Assembly (NCBI GenBank): GCA_964036295.1
Contig: OZ038471.1
Coordinates: 12,666,184 to 12,730,183 of the forward strand
Source: Plumapathes pennacea
Lineage: Eukaryota > Cnidaria > Anthozoa > Antipatharia > Myriopathidae
Length of the DNA stretch: 64,000 bases
Direction of reading: 5' to 3'
The position numbers and the translations under genes are program-made. The notes beneath the pieces were generated by a model, which was not told where the DNA came from, did no database searches, and saw nothing but the letters and a program-made list of their open reading frames with translations. Shown in pieces: positions 1 through 11,300 of the stretch. Each line of letters starts with the position of its first letter. Positions within the stretch are counted from its first letter, which is position 1.

Positions 1-126
1 AAACAATGTCCGCTCAGTCAGTCTTGTTCTCAAACACACTCTTTTATCATCTCAAATTACTTCACATATCAACCCCAAATTGATTCATGTTATGGTATGT
101 GCATAACAAAGCAATTTGGCACTTAC

Positions 127-3100
127 CGCAAAAACTGGCTGCAGTTCTTGGGCATCCAAGTTCCACTGATTGATGTGAGAACCAATCTGAACACCAGGGA
201 AGCCTAACTCCTATGGTGAGAAACAAGACATTTTACATCACTAAAACAGTATTTATAATACACACAGCCACCTCACACACAGAATTAGAGCAAATAGATC
301 TGATTTTGGGAGGGTATGGGGATATTACACCTCATAATTTGGGAGGAGGTGTGCTGCATGGTTCTTGAAATCTTATTTCAGACCAAAATATTTGATTTTC
401 AATACACTATTTCTGACCTGTATCCCAAAATGTTTATCCTACTTCAGCACCCCCAGGTATACAGTTTAGTTCCCATTTAATAATTGTTACCTGGATACAT
501 CTCCGTAATTCTTTAACTGCAAGGTCTGGTGCCTGCATATAGCAATGTGTGTAAATTAATATTTTGCAGCAAAACCAGTTTACTAGTACATGTACATAAT
601 TATGACTGTGTACAATACTGCAAATGCAAAATGATATTTGCAAATGATCTACTGTTAGATATTAATATTACAATACTGCACATATTTTCACTGCCTTTTT
701 ATACCCATCTTTTTGGAGATTGGCATGTCCTAATCCAGGATTGATGATCACTTTTGCATCAACATATAAGCCTACTGTATAGCCTCAGCTACAGTACTCT
801 TAACTCCAACAGAACATAAGTCACCAGATGTGGTTAAATCATTTCTAAATCCTGGCTTCAAGGCTACAGTGTTACAAAAAAGGAAAAGGGAATATAAAGT
901 TTGATTGCAGAAAGAATAAAATATTGAAAGGGAAAAAAATATGTGATACCTTCTGGAGTGGTCACCAATCCAACTAAATCTAACCTTAATTGGCTGACAG
1001 GAACTTGCAAACTTGTTTACATGTACACAATATAATATAGCAATAAAGAAAAAATCAAGCAGCTTGTATTAAACAAAATTCGTTGAATTTTATAGAGGGG
1101 GTAGCGAATGGTACCTAGAAAATGGTGGGTATCAGAAAGTTTTTGTCTGATCTCAGAATCTTGGGAGCCTTTTTGATGAGTCTCGATGTCTCATTCTTTT
1201 TTCTTTCCAGTTTAGAGTGGTTAAAGTCTCGTTTTCAGATTTTTAAACAAGGGTCTCGGCAAGTCCTGGATTTTACTATTCGTCACCACTTATAAGGGTC
1301 CCGCTTGTAGTAGTCAATATAATTACAAAGAGGGTATAAACACATTACCTGCATTGGAAGAGTCCCAAGGCCCACAAAGTTCTTTGGGTACTTGGCTACT
1401 GTCTTTGCTAGGTCATTATTGAGTAGTTGGCACAAATCAAGTGTGTCTTCAGGTTTGGCCTGTATGTATCAAACATTTCATTAAAAATCTCTACAATTTT
1501 ACTACTAACATTATTTGATCATTATGACTTGAATCGGTAAATTTATAATGAAAAATACAATACAGTATATCACTGGACCAAATTTAAGAAAGATGGTATG
1601 GCTGTACTTGAATGTGTTAGAAAATTCTTGAGTCCTTTTTTCTGAATTTTCAACATGAACAGAAGATTGTAATCAACTATTTATACATAACTTGCAGTAC
1701 TTGACATTAGGCTTTAGGTTGGTTGCTTTTTGATCAGACTCACAGGTTGACTTCAAGCAATTTAGATGTTTCATAATTTAATCTGGTTAACCTGCCCTGA
1801 ATGTACCTGACTGCCAATTTTATGGTTTCCCCTGGAATAGCAGGCAACCATAATTTTGAGCACTGAATAACACTCTTCAATTTTCCCTTGATGACAATTC
1901 TGACAGACAATTTAACTAATTATGTTACAGAAGTTTGATTTCTACAAGAGAATTACATATTAAGAAGTTTTTCTGAGTCGCCAACTTCAGCTGTCAGTGA
2001 TCTTTATTCTGGGCTCCCTTTCACTTGAATCTGTAGCTGGTGGACTTAGGGCCTCTTCATATGAGCTCGGTCAACCGGGCCAGTCCGGTCGTGTGTTCAT
2101 ATGGGAAATTTTAGCCTGGGTAACCGATATACATGTAAAGTGTCCATGATGCAAAAAGTTTTTTCCAATTCCCATTAATGCCAAATTAAAGAAGCAAGTA
2201 CATTTCAGACTCGCATAGTTGAAACATTTTCATCCTGGTTAACTGGGCTGGAGTGCTCATATGAGAAACAGGCCAGCCCGGTTAACCGAGATCCTGGTCA
2301 CAAAGACCGAGATCTCGGTTAACCGGGCTGGCCCACCCTCTCATATGAACACATCTTCAGAAACTTTACAAAGGAAAGAGTAGCAAGGCAAGATCTCGGT
2401 AACCGGGCTGGCCCGGGCTCATATGAAGAGGCCCTAAAATGTAGTACATGTACTCACCCAGTAACTAAACATAACAGGAACTGTAGACAATGCTTGTACA
2501 GCCACGCCTGACAAGAACAAAAAATTCAATTGAGGTACTGGATATTATTTAACGTAAAAGTAAAAAAGTGAGTTAGTTGTCAGCCCTGAAGGCTGTAATA
2601 TAAACAGAAGCTAAACCCTAACCCTTCATCATGCAGGACTTAGTAAACATTATCTTTTTGACTGAGAGACAGTCTGTATCTTAAAATTTACCCCAGTCAC
2701 AAAAGACCTTCTTCTGCTCTGCCATTCAATTTCTGTGACATTTTGCTTTGTGAACACACAAGCCATGCACAGTATAGTGTGTTACCAGCTCTTCAAGAAC
2801 TTAAGATTAACTGCGTCGGTGCGGTGATAAAAACGCTGGTATATTAACTGAATGACTTGATTGAGGTACTGGGAACGCTGTGAAAGTACGAGCATTAGCG
2901 CTTCATCAGAGTGATTGAAGAAGGGCTAACACTCGAAATGTCAGCTACTGTTATTCTCATGACGTTCCAGTACCTCAATCAAGTCGTTCAGTTAATATAC
3001 CAGCGTTTTTATCACCGCACCGACGCAGTTAATCTTAATTAAGTTCTTGAAGAGCTCGTATCACACTATACTGTGCATGGCTTGTGTGTTCACAAAGCAA

Positions 3101-6100
3101 AATGTCACAGAAATTGAATGGCTGATTAACATTCAGTTGAATGTACAAAGAGGTTATTACACGGGAAGGAGTGCAATACGGCGGAGTATTTTTACGAGTC
3201 GGTTTTATTTTTTCAAGCCTGCTTCAGGTGAGAAAAAATAAAACTGACGAGTAAAAAAGTAAAAATACAGCCGTATTGCACGACTTTTCGTGTAATAAAT
3301 TGTTTATTATACGACAAACGAAGCAGGGCAAACGTTCTCGCCAAGCGCAAAATGGAACAAAAAATTACGCGTTCGTAAAACTTTGCATGCGAAAATTGAT
3401 CACGTAAGCTAATAAACCAGTTGATCTGGTTCCTGACGAGTGCAATACACTCCCATCTTTGCACTCGTTTTGGCCCGTATTTGCACTCGAAAATGTGAAG
3501 TCGTGTAATAACACCATGTAGAGTATAGTTGTGTGCAAGTGATACAGTACAGCCAGTACAACTGGGCATCTTGCACTTAAACCCTCTCACTCCCAAGATC
3601 AAAACTCATATTCTCCCAACCTTTTATGAGGAAAATGTATGAGTGATGTAGTGAGAATATTGATAGTGCAATCTGGTGTAGTATGAGCATGGTATCAAAA
3701 GCAAAGTTCTCCTTACTGTATGATATTTTTTGGTGAGAAACTGGAAGAGAAAATTGAAGTTGATCACTCTTGGGAGTGAAAGGGTTAAAATAGTTACATA
3801 TTAACTGTACAGTCATGTACACATGACCTCTTACAAGTATAAACACTGACAACCAAACATACAGATTTCTACCTGTTTTCTCCATTTCCTTTAGCCTCGC
3901 CTCAGGAGACCAGCAGTTTTCATCAACCACACGAAAGAGCTTTCCATCTTTCATCATCTCTGCCTTGCCCTACATGGAGTACAATGCCAAAATGCTATAG
4001 TCGTAAATCTATCGTAAATCTGCAGTACTTGAAATTGTTGATGTACAGTATAAGTACAATTATATTAACCGGCTCGCTCACAAAGTCCCTAGCTCGTACT
4101 CACTTTACAGTGATGATGTAGTTGAATCCAGCCACCATAGCCATAGCGCTGATTAAAGAAAAAGAAAACAAAATTAATAGCGGTATCAATGCTCCAGTTC
4201 AACTGTCATGCTGTAAATACCGCCCCCCTCACGCCTCGGCCGCCCGCGTGGTCATCAGAGATCAGTTAATACTAACTTTACTTATTGTCCAGCTTTATAT
4301 TGAATTATATTAAATAAGCAAAAAGAGCAAAAAGAGACTCCACAAGAGTTATAACTACCAATTACTGTGGGCCCGGTCGACTATATATTGTAATTTAAAG
4401 TACTAAATGCTTGATGTTATATGTAGGCTTGAAACAGTACGTATTTAATAAGGCTGATCATGCAGACATTTTAATATAAAGACGTATATCTTTTTTCAAA
4501 CATCGTTTTTAATTACAACAGATCTTGGGTGGTAAAATCGATGATCCGTTCTTTCTCGTGATAATCCCCGAACGAAGTGAGGGGAAATACTCACGACACT
4601 AATGCAGTAAAATTATACCGCCTACTTGGGGACTCCAAGCCTGTCGCCATCTCGAAATTTAACGTTGTCTGTCAGTCAGTCTGTCTGGCGTACGACTTTA
4701 GGTGCGGTTACCCCGCTAACTAATAACAAAGGCCGGATCGATCACATGTGCCCTGTTGTTTTACTCGGAATAACTTAGAGAAATTAGATTTGAACGAAGC
4801 AACAATATATCGTAGCTGCGTTCACGAAAATGGAAAACTTAACTGAAAAACTTGAAACACAACAGTCTCTCGAAGCTCGTCTTCAAATGAGAAGGGAACA
4901 GGCACGAGCAGGGCGAAATCGTGAAACAAGCGAACAACAGCGCATGAATGCCGATCAAAAGCGACATGAACAGAAGCGGGTAACGCAGACAACTCCGCAA
5001 ATAGAACAGCGCTTGAAAGCAAATCGGGAACTTCAGGAGAAAAAACGGGCCGAAGAAAAGACTCCACAAAGACAACAGCGCATGAGTGCCGATCAAAAGC
5101 GTTATAAAGAGAAGCGGTTGACACAGACAACTCCGCAGAGAGAATCCAGTCGCCAGCGAGTACCTTCTCGATGTAGCAATGAATCGTCTGAACGGAGTAC
5201 CCGCAGGCTTCAAGCTCAAAATGAAGCCAACACTCGATGCCGGCAACAGCGTGCTGCAGTTATCGAGGAACGTCGCAGCCAAAAACAACAATATTTGCAT
5301 AACCATGGGTGGGCAAATCCAGAAACTCCTCCATTCCACGAACAAGAGTGGGTACGGGAGGAACTCACTGCCTTTCACAGCTTTGAGGAAAATCTCCGAC
5401 ACTTACGCTGCAAGGTATGCAAAGAAACATGGCCGATCACCAACCGTAGTATGTCCGAGCAGGACTACATCTACACCAAGTGCAAGCACGACAAAAAGAC
5501 TTCGTGTCAATTGTTCTCGGCTGACAATGACATGAATCCTGGGACAGTGCCTGCAGAACTACAGGACCTTACCGAAGTAGAGGAAATGCTGATCGCCAGA
5601 GCTTTCCCCATCATGTGTGTTTACCGTAAACACGGCGGCCAGCGTGGGTACAAAGGTCATGTCCTCAACTTGCCACAGGATGTTCAGGGATTCCTCAGCA
5701 CTCTTCCAGCCTATATGAGTGATCTGCCCGTTCTTATCATCAGGAAGCAAGGAGCAGGTAAGAATTGAAAGTTATTCTGTATGGCTTTTATGGTTGTGTT
5801 TACATTTTTTACCTCTGTGTATTGATGGCCAAATTTGCACAATGATGCATTAATGCAATACGGCCATTCTTTGTCATTATTTATTTTCAACGAAGAACAG
5901 CTGAACAAAGGATGCATGGTGAAATATTCCTGTTTAATCAGACCAATGAATGTGTTTTGTTATTATTTGCTGCATTTTCATACACAAGGATTGTTCTTTG
6001 TCATTGTTTATTTTCAACGAAGAACAGCTGAACAAAGGATGCATGGTGAAATTTTGTTTTATCTGAATTCCTGTTTAATCAGACCAATGAATGTGTTTTC

Positions 6101-8120
6101 TATTATTTGCTGCATTTTCATACACAAGGATCGAAGAGAACACAATACTGTATACATGTGTTTGTACTTTGATTTACCAATGCAAAAGCTGTAGTTTGTG
6201 TTTTAGAATATTTGCCAATTTTTACTACAATATCAGTGCCTAATTAATTTACAGTGATTTATGATCTATGCAGTTAAGTTTCTTTAGCTGTCCATATGAT
6301 GATGTGCATTTTGTTTTTATGCCATGTACACTTGATATTACGCTCAGGGATAACCAAAAACATTTATAGCAGTGTTTTGAGGAAAGAATTGGCCTCTATT
6401 ACCAGGACAACAAGTATTTATTTACAGTGCGCCAGTTCCTTTGCAGCATCCTGCATCCAGCATCCAAGATTTATGTCAATTGTGGATGAATAGTACAGGT
6501 TAGCTATGAAAGTGCATTGTATTGTGTACATCATGTGAATTATCTTATTAATCCACTTAAAACTTGGTGCCTTTTCTGATTTTTGTAGGAGCAAAGAAAG
6601 AGGTTCCTTGGCTAAACTTACACTTCGGTCCAAGTGGAAGTTCAATTTCTATGTTGTTTATAGGTAAGTACTGTATAATAAATTTGCAACAATATGTATC
6701 AAAGACAAAAACCTGAACATGTGTTTTCATCTCCAAAGATCATGCTAAAGGAAATGTTAAAGTGAAGGAATCATGCTGAGAAGCCAACTCCTGTGCTGTT
6801 AAGGGATCCTCATATACCAAGTCACTGACATCATGAAAGTGTAAGATTGTCAGGAGCCAAAAATGAACTCAATGCTGACGTGTACAACCCGATTGTCTGG
6901 TCCAACAAGAATGCCAAAGGAAAATGTTCTCAAAAACATTGGCCTGTATATTCTGTTGAGTACGCCACAAAAAAAAAATTCGGTATATCTGTATGTTTTC
7001 TTAAAATTTGGAATGGTACTGGACATACTGTGCTCAAGTGGATGACATGCTCAGAGCCAAGTATTTTCTATGTGTACTTTTTTGACACAAGGTTTTGTTA
7101 TTTTTACTTTTTATTTGTTAGAGGGTTGTTTGCTTTTTATGAAGGAAAACTTCAGTACAGTTATGTAATATAAGTGGCAATAACATGTGAGTATATAAGG
7201 CCAGCACCAAGGTAGACAGTAATCAATGTTGTAACAACAAGTTTAAACCCTTTCACACCTAAGAGTGATCAAATTCAATTTTCTCCTTCAGTTGAAAGTG
7301 TACTGTATTGGACAGTATAGAGAATATATAGCTTTTTGTACCTTTTTGGTTAAGTGAATGCTGACTAAACTGTCACTTCTCACTACATAATTTATTTTAT
7401 ATAATGTATTTTAAAAAAGCTGAGAGATTCTGCATTTAGGCTTGGGAGTGAAAGGGCTGTTTACCTGTATTAAGTTCATGATAGTTATTATTCCCTTATC
7501 CTCCAAGGGATTGTGCTCCTGCATGCTTTTGGTTGGAGAGTACGTTCCTACTTTTTCCTACAAGGTTTTGGGTTTTCGTACCAGGCAGGAGCACTTGATG
7601 AAGCTTATATAACACAAATGTATGATAAAAAGGGCACACAGTGATTAGTGTGCTGTATGATGATGATGACAATAAGAAGAATAAAAAAAATTGATGCTGA
7701 TATATATGTTGTTTTCTTATTGGGTCAGAGCTTAGTAACACAAAGTTACTATATTTCAGGCCCCTCTTTTTCTCCTTTAAGTGTTCAGCACTTGGTATAG
7801 TACAAGTAGTAAAACGTTATTTTAATACGCTTGCCCCATCAACTACAACAAGCTGGTTACATCAAAGGTCGTATAAAATAGACACATTACTTCTATGTTT
7901 ATTTTTTTGCGTCGGAACTTCTAATATATGCCAGTGCAGGACGGAGTGAGGAGGGTATCTGCGATTATCGTATTTCTAGTAAAATACTATGATGTAATAC
8001 AAATGCGTGGTTGAACGTGCGTAGTTGAAACACGTAATGAAAGTTATTTAGACTTACCTCCTTCAGATCAGGCCATCTTTCTGGTAGTATGTGACTGTGG
8101 ATATCAATTTTTAGAGACAT
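127..8120 (-). CDS. ACMSD: Aminocarboxymuconate-semialdehyde decarboxylase, 5' seven exons (3' end outside window)
   Basis: ACMSD is a zinc-dependent amidohydrolase-fold enzyme. It decarboxylates 2-amino-3-carboxymuconate semialdehyde in the kynurenine pathway, diverting carbon away from quinolinate and de novo NAD synthesis. Exons read on the minus strand: 8120-8058, 4148-4104, 3969-3873, 2507-2458, 1459-1349, 532-491, 210-127. Every junction has GT..AG and the reading frame closes across all of them, giving 164 residues, about half of the usual length near 336. The start [13 protein letters not shown] carries the metal-binding HxH at residues 8 and 10. Other family blocks are [46 protein letters not shown] and [14 protein letters not shown]. 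The gene continues beyond position 1. Introns are loaded with transposons (Helitron in intron 1, three elements in intron 3, MITE in intron 4), yet exons are unbroken. Confidence 0.95.
211..1348. other. ACMSD introns 5 and 6, mostly unannotated
   Basis: Apart from the 42-bp exon 491-532 this stretch is intronic. I see A/T-rich sequence and short G-rich patches near 305-355 and 1095-1115, but no coding block, palindrome or recognisable element end. Confidence 0.5.
2049..2434. mobile_element. MITE with TA target duplication in ACMSD intron 4
   Basis: A 386-bp element bounded by inverted ends GGGCCTCTTCATATGAG and its complement, each flanked by TA (2047-2048 and 2435-2436). Internal sub-repeats of the GTTAACCGGGCTGGCC type occur in both orientations. 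TA flanks suggest mobilisation by a Tc1/mariner-like transposase; no coding capacity is present. Its right end lies 23 bp from the exon 4 splice donor of ACMSD. Confidence 0.8.
2721..3122. mobile_element. Long foldback element in ACMSD intron 3
   Basis: Two nearly perfect inverted arms of about 158 bp (2721-2878 and 2963-3122) enclose an 84-bp loop. Both outer ends are GCCATTCAATTTCTGTG and its complement. The loop includes GCTAACACTCGAAATGTCAGC-like sequence (about 2923-2944); a related stretch lies at 12981-13010. No open reading frame is present. Confidence 0.75.
3157..3298. repeat. Short foldback element in ACMSD intron 3
   Basis: Inverted arms share TGCAATACGGC and GTCAGTTTTATTTTTTC-type blocks and are separated by only about 20 bp. 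The outer ends read TTACACGGGAA and TTTCGTGTAATA. The arrangement is a palindromic MITE with a near-central axis around 3225. Arm matching is imperfect, so ends are approximate. Confidence 0.6.
3581..3784. mobile_element. TTAA-flanked MITE, copy 1
   Basis: Inverted ends ACCCTCTCACTCCCAAG and CTTGGGAGTGAAAGGG are flanked on both sides by TTAA (3577-3580 and 3785-3788). TTAA duplication is typical of piggyBac-type transposition. The same family recurs at 7247-7456, 31296-31498, 55576-55765 and, degraded, at 23385-23570. Confidence 0.75.
4830..5756 (+). pseudogene. N-terminal exon of Helitron Rep-helicase protein
   Basis: Open for 309 codons from an ATG in the same GTTCACGAAAATG context as the other Helitron copies. 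The exon ends at a canonical donor, GCAGGTAAGA, at 5757. Residues 1-110 are a charged low-complexity region built on 23-residue repeats (cores [18 protein letters not shown] and [20 protein letters not shown]). Then comes a Cys-rich segment ([10 protein letters not shown], later [11 protein letters not shown]) and a block resembling the region before the Rep domain in animal Helitron proteins: [58 protein letters not shown]. No Rep HUH motif or helicase exons follow within the element, so it cannot encode an active transposase. Family assignment rests on this block plus the Helitron termini. Confidence 0.75.
5868..6132 (+). repeat. Tandem duplication inside Helitron
   Basis: A unit of about 126-139 bp beginning TTCTTTGTCATT and ending TTTTCATACACAAGGAT occurs twice in tandem, 5868-5993 and 5994-6132. 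The second unit has a short insertion (TTTTGTTTTATCTGAATT). The duplication lies in the non-coding part of the Helitron. Confidence 0.85.
7247..7456. mobile_element. TTAA-family MITE, copy 2, nested in Helitron
   Basis: Ends ACCCTTTCACACCTAAG and CTTGGGAGTGAAAGGG match the family at 3581-3784. The flanks are degraded (TTTAA on the left, CTGTTTA on the right), so this copy looks older. It lies within the Helitron at 4565-7979. Confidence 0.65.
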
Positions 8121-8308
8121 CTCAGCATTTGATCTGATCACAGGGAGTCAACACTGGATATAAATCTCTCGGAAAAAAGTACTCCCAAACCAAACAGCCA
8201 ACTCGATTGATTGTCTCGTTTCCAGTCTCGTGGGGGAAGCCTGCCCCCGTAAGACATCGGAGGGTCTGGGTACCAGATTGGATACGCATGCGTTTGTGAA
8301 GCTTCAAC
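8121..8308. promoter_or_regulatory. Bidirectional promoter interval ACMSD / HACD
   Basis: Only 188 bp separate the ACMSD start codon (minus strand, 8120) from the HACD start codon (plus strand, 8309), so both 5' UTRs and core promoters must lie here or overlap the genes. The interval is unique-looking and moderately CG-containing, without a clear TATA box. Function is inferred from geometry only. Confidence 0.6.
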
Positions 8309-11300
8309 ATGGCGGTGGGGCAAGTGTCAAAAGTCTACTTGGTGTTTTACAATGCGGTCCTTGCCGTGGGGTAGGTACATGTGGTACGAGTTACTTATCA
8401 ATCGCATGTGGTGCGCAATGCACATTTATTCCCCGCGCTTCGTTAATTTTTCTGCAGCGCACACACGAACTGCACCGCCCGAAAATCCGGACCTGAATTG
8501 TGCAACATTATTTATACCTGGTTTGCAAGTTTGTGATCTTCTTCAGCCTAAAACGTACTGCTGACTGAATGTTTAGTATTCGCCAGTCAATAGTTCACTG
8601 TCAGCAACACACACTGTAAATTTTTGCATTGGCACTTCTTCTGGATGCCTGTTGCGCATACGCACAAGTTTAAGTTTTTTTTGGAGAGGGGGAGGGGGGG
8701 TGGGGGGTCGAAATTGGCAGAAAAGTAACACGTTGATTGGTTTACATTATCAAATGATTCGAGAAGATGCTTTGTGATCACAAGCAACTGGGAAATATTA
8801 AACCGGATTTTAAGGAATGATTTGGCCTTCATGATTGAGAGCTTTGAAAATTGCTGTAAACAAATGCTTGATGGATTACATTACTGTATGTGTATGAAGT
8901 GTTCTGATTGCTTCTGAATATAATCTGATACATGTAGTGCTGCTATACAGTTTATGTAGCGACACAGAATATGCCAAGCTACCTCAATCCAAGTTTGCAA
9001 AATCACTGAAGTTGTGTGCAAGTAACCAAATGGTATTCCCAAGTCAAGCCAAAAGTTGCAAGAAAACCATGCATTTGTCATAAAAAAAGCTGACACAATC
9101 ACCTTTTGTTAACATTGGCTTGATTTGGCTTGGGTTGTCAAATGGTGGCAAACTTGGGTCAACTTGGATGGAAATTTAAACTTGATCAATGTCAAGCCAA
9201 ATGGGTGGCTACACAATGCCATAGTTGAAAATTTGGGTTGAGTTGGCTTGAATTCTTTCCAACTTACAGCTGAATGCCAAATAATGATTCAGAATATGCA
9301 AAAACTCTTTTGTATTGTCTAGGTGGTTTGTCATCTTGGGAATGACCACTCAACAGTTTATTACTGAAGGTGGTGTCCATGGTGGCATATATGCTAAAGT
9401 AAAAGTTCCTTTGAAGATTTTCCAGACTGCTGCAATCATGGAAGTGAGTATACTGTACTGTACATATAATGTCTATGATAGTGAGAATAGATCTATAGTC
9501 TGTTTCTCATTCACAAGTAGGCTTACAGGACTGGCTTTGATTTTTCTGCTAAAAGTGAAGACACCCAGCAGTCATCAGTCCTTGTTAATTGTTTGGTTTT
9601 ACTGCAAACAGTATTTCTTATCTTTCTTATCTTTTTTTATGTTTTAGGTTGTACACTGTATAATTGGTAAGACCTTACACAGTAGTTTTGCATGTTAGTG
9701 CTTATACATATGTCTCGTATCTTGCACTTAGGCATGTAGTACATGTATAGTGCTGTGTGGCTGTATATTTTCACCAATGGTGCAGTATTTTGCCAAAATA
9801 CAAAATGACAACAACACAATCTTGTTTTTGAGATTGATGGGAATTCTTCCCTCAGAATATTGATCTGAAAACACTATGGCTTGATAAACGAGCTGTGAGG
9901 TGTGGTCTTGTGTTACTATGTTGCGAATTCAGTTTTCTAAACAAAGAAGCTGGTCCATGCTCAATTTTGCAGATCAGAAAGTGTGTCAGGTCAGTTTAAG
10001 TTTTCAGAGTTGTATTGTCAAGTTTTGTCAAATTGTATGGCCACTTTACCTATTGCATGTTCAAGAGTACAGTCCTAATACATTACTAGCAATAGTTCAC
10101 ATGATTGTGTCAGAAACACTACAAGCAATACAAACTTATTGAGGACACTATACTCACAGTATCTAACCTAGTCTGACTAATAAATTGAATGCTAAAATTA
10201 CAACATATTAAAATGCTAAAATACAAGCGTAAAAGATAATGAAATACAGTATATTGAAATGCTAAAAGTACAAGTATATAAATACTAAAGTACAATAAAG
10301 TTTTGATTTCTTCTTTTTTTTAACAGGATTGGTGCCATCATCTGTAGTCCTTACAGCATTTCAAGTGGCATCCAGACTTTTTCTCACTTGGTGTGTAGTA
10401 CACACTGTTCCTGAAGTAGGTACACTGTATTTCACTGTAATGCTTCCTCCACACAGATACCATACTTTTGCAATAGGACATTTCCAAGATGCCCATTGCC
10501 TCTGTTTCAAAGCAAGACCTCTAGTGCGAAGCATTTGTCAATTACAGTAGTTTTACTTGTATGTTCATTTTCATACAAATGTTCTAGGCCTAAATTGTAC
10601 TGAAGGAAACGTACTTGTAATAAATTGAGCATGACAATTTTGTCAGTAATGATAAGGTGACAGCAATGTTTTGAATAGGATCCAAATTCGGATTTCTTTC
10701 TTTCTTTTTTTTTTTTTTTTTTGCTTAATCATCTCATAACTGTTGAAGTACCTCATCTTCCTCTAAAAAGAGAATAATGTACAATAGTGTGCTCAAGTAT
10801 TAATATCCCACCATTTGCAATCAAGCAGTCATCTGTGAATATCATACTTCTGATATAAAGTAGTGTGTAAAAATATACTCTATGTACCGCAAGTCACATT
10901 TGCTTTCCAGACCCTAAATTCTTTTCCTTGTCTTCTTGGCTAATAAACTACAGGATTTTGACATCTAAAAACCTGTTTTAGCTCAAAACCATTCAGAACT
11001 TTACTTTTGTAGGTAAAAGATGATACAGTTTTGACCAAAACCAGTGCAGTAGAACCCCGCTATCTTAAACAGAAATCAATTTCCCTTGAAAATGAACTTG
11101 ATAGAAATTCCCCCCTTGGTAAAACGCTGCAATTTCGATTCCCTGCTATCTCAAACTATTTCGATTCCCCTGAGAGTTCGAAATACTGAAGCAAGGTTTT
11201 CCTGTATTTGCTTTGAACAACTGGGACTAGTTAGGTAGAGCTGTCGGAAGGTGATCAGCTATATCGTTGGTTGCAGTTCTGGATTGTCAGGTTGATTTTG

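Larger units (their letters stand above)
4565..7979 (+). mobile_element. Helitron, internally truncated, in ACMSD intron 1
   Basis: The element begins TCCCCGAACGAAGTGAGG at 4565 and ends TATCGTATTTCTAG at 7979, preceded by A and followed by T. This is the canonical Helitron layout: TC at the 5' end, CTRR at the 3' end, insertion between A and T, no target duplication. A small palindrome (CGATTATCG) lies a few bases before the 3' CTAG. Identical termini flank three other copies in the window. At 3415 bp it is too short for a full Rep-helicase; it retains only the N-terminal coding exon. It is oriented against ACMSD. Confidence 0.9.

Noticed and set aside
3213-3957. Minus-strand frames of 126-129 codons
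   Set aside because: Only the 97-bp ACMSD exon (3873-3969) within them is real; the rest runs through intron and MITE sequence.
4839-5402. 187-codon minus-strand frame opposite the Helitron ORF
   Set aside because: Shadow of the charged-repeat coding strand; the hydrophobic Leu/Ser/Phe-rich translation is what the complement of Gln/Lys/Arg codons yields.
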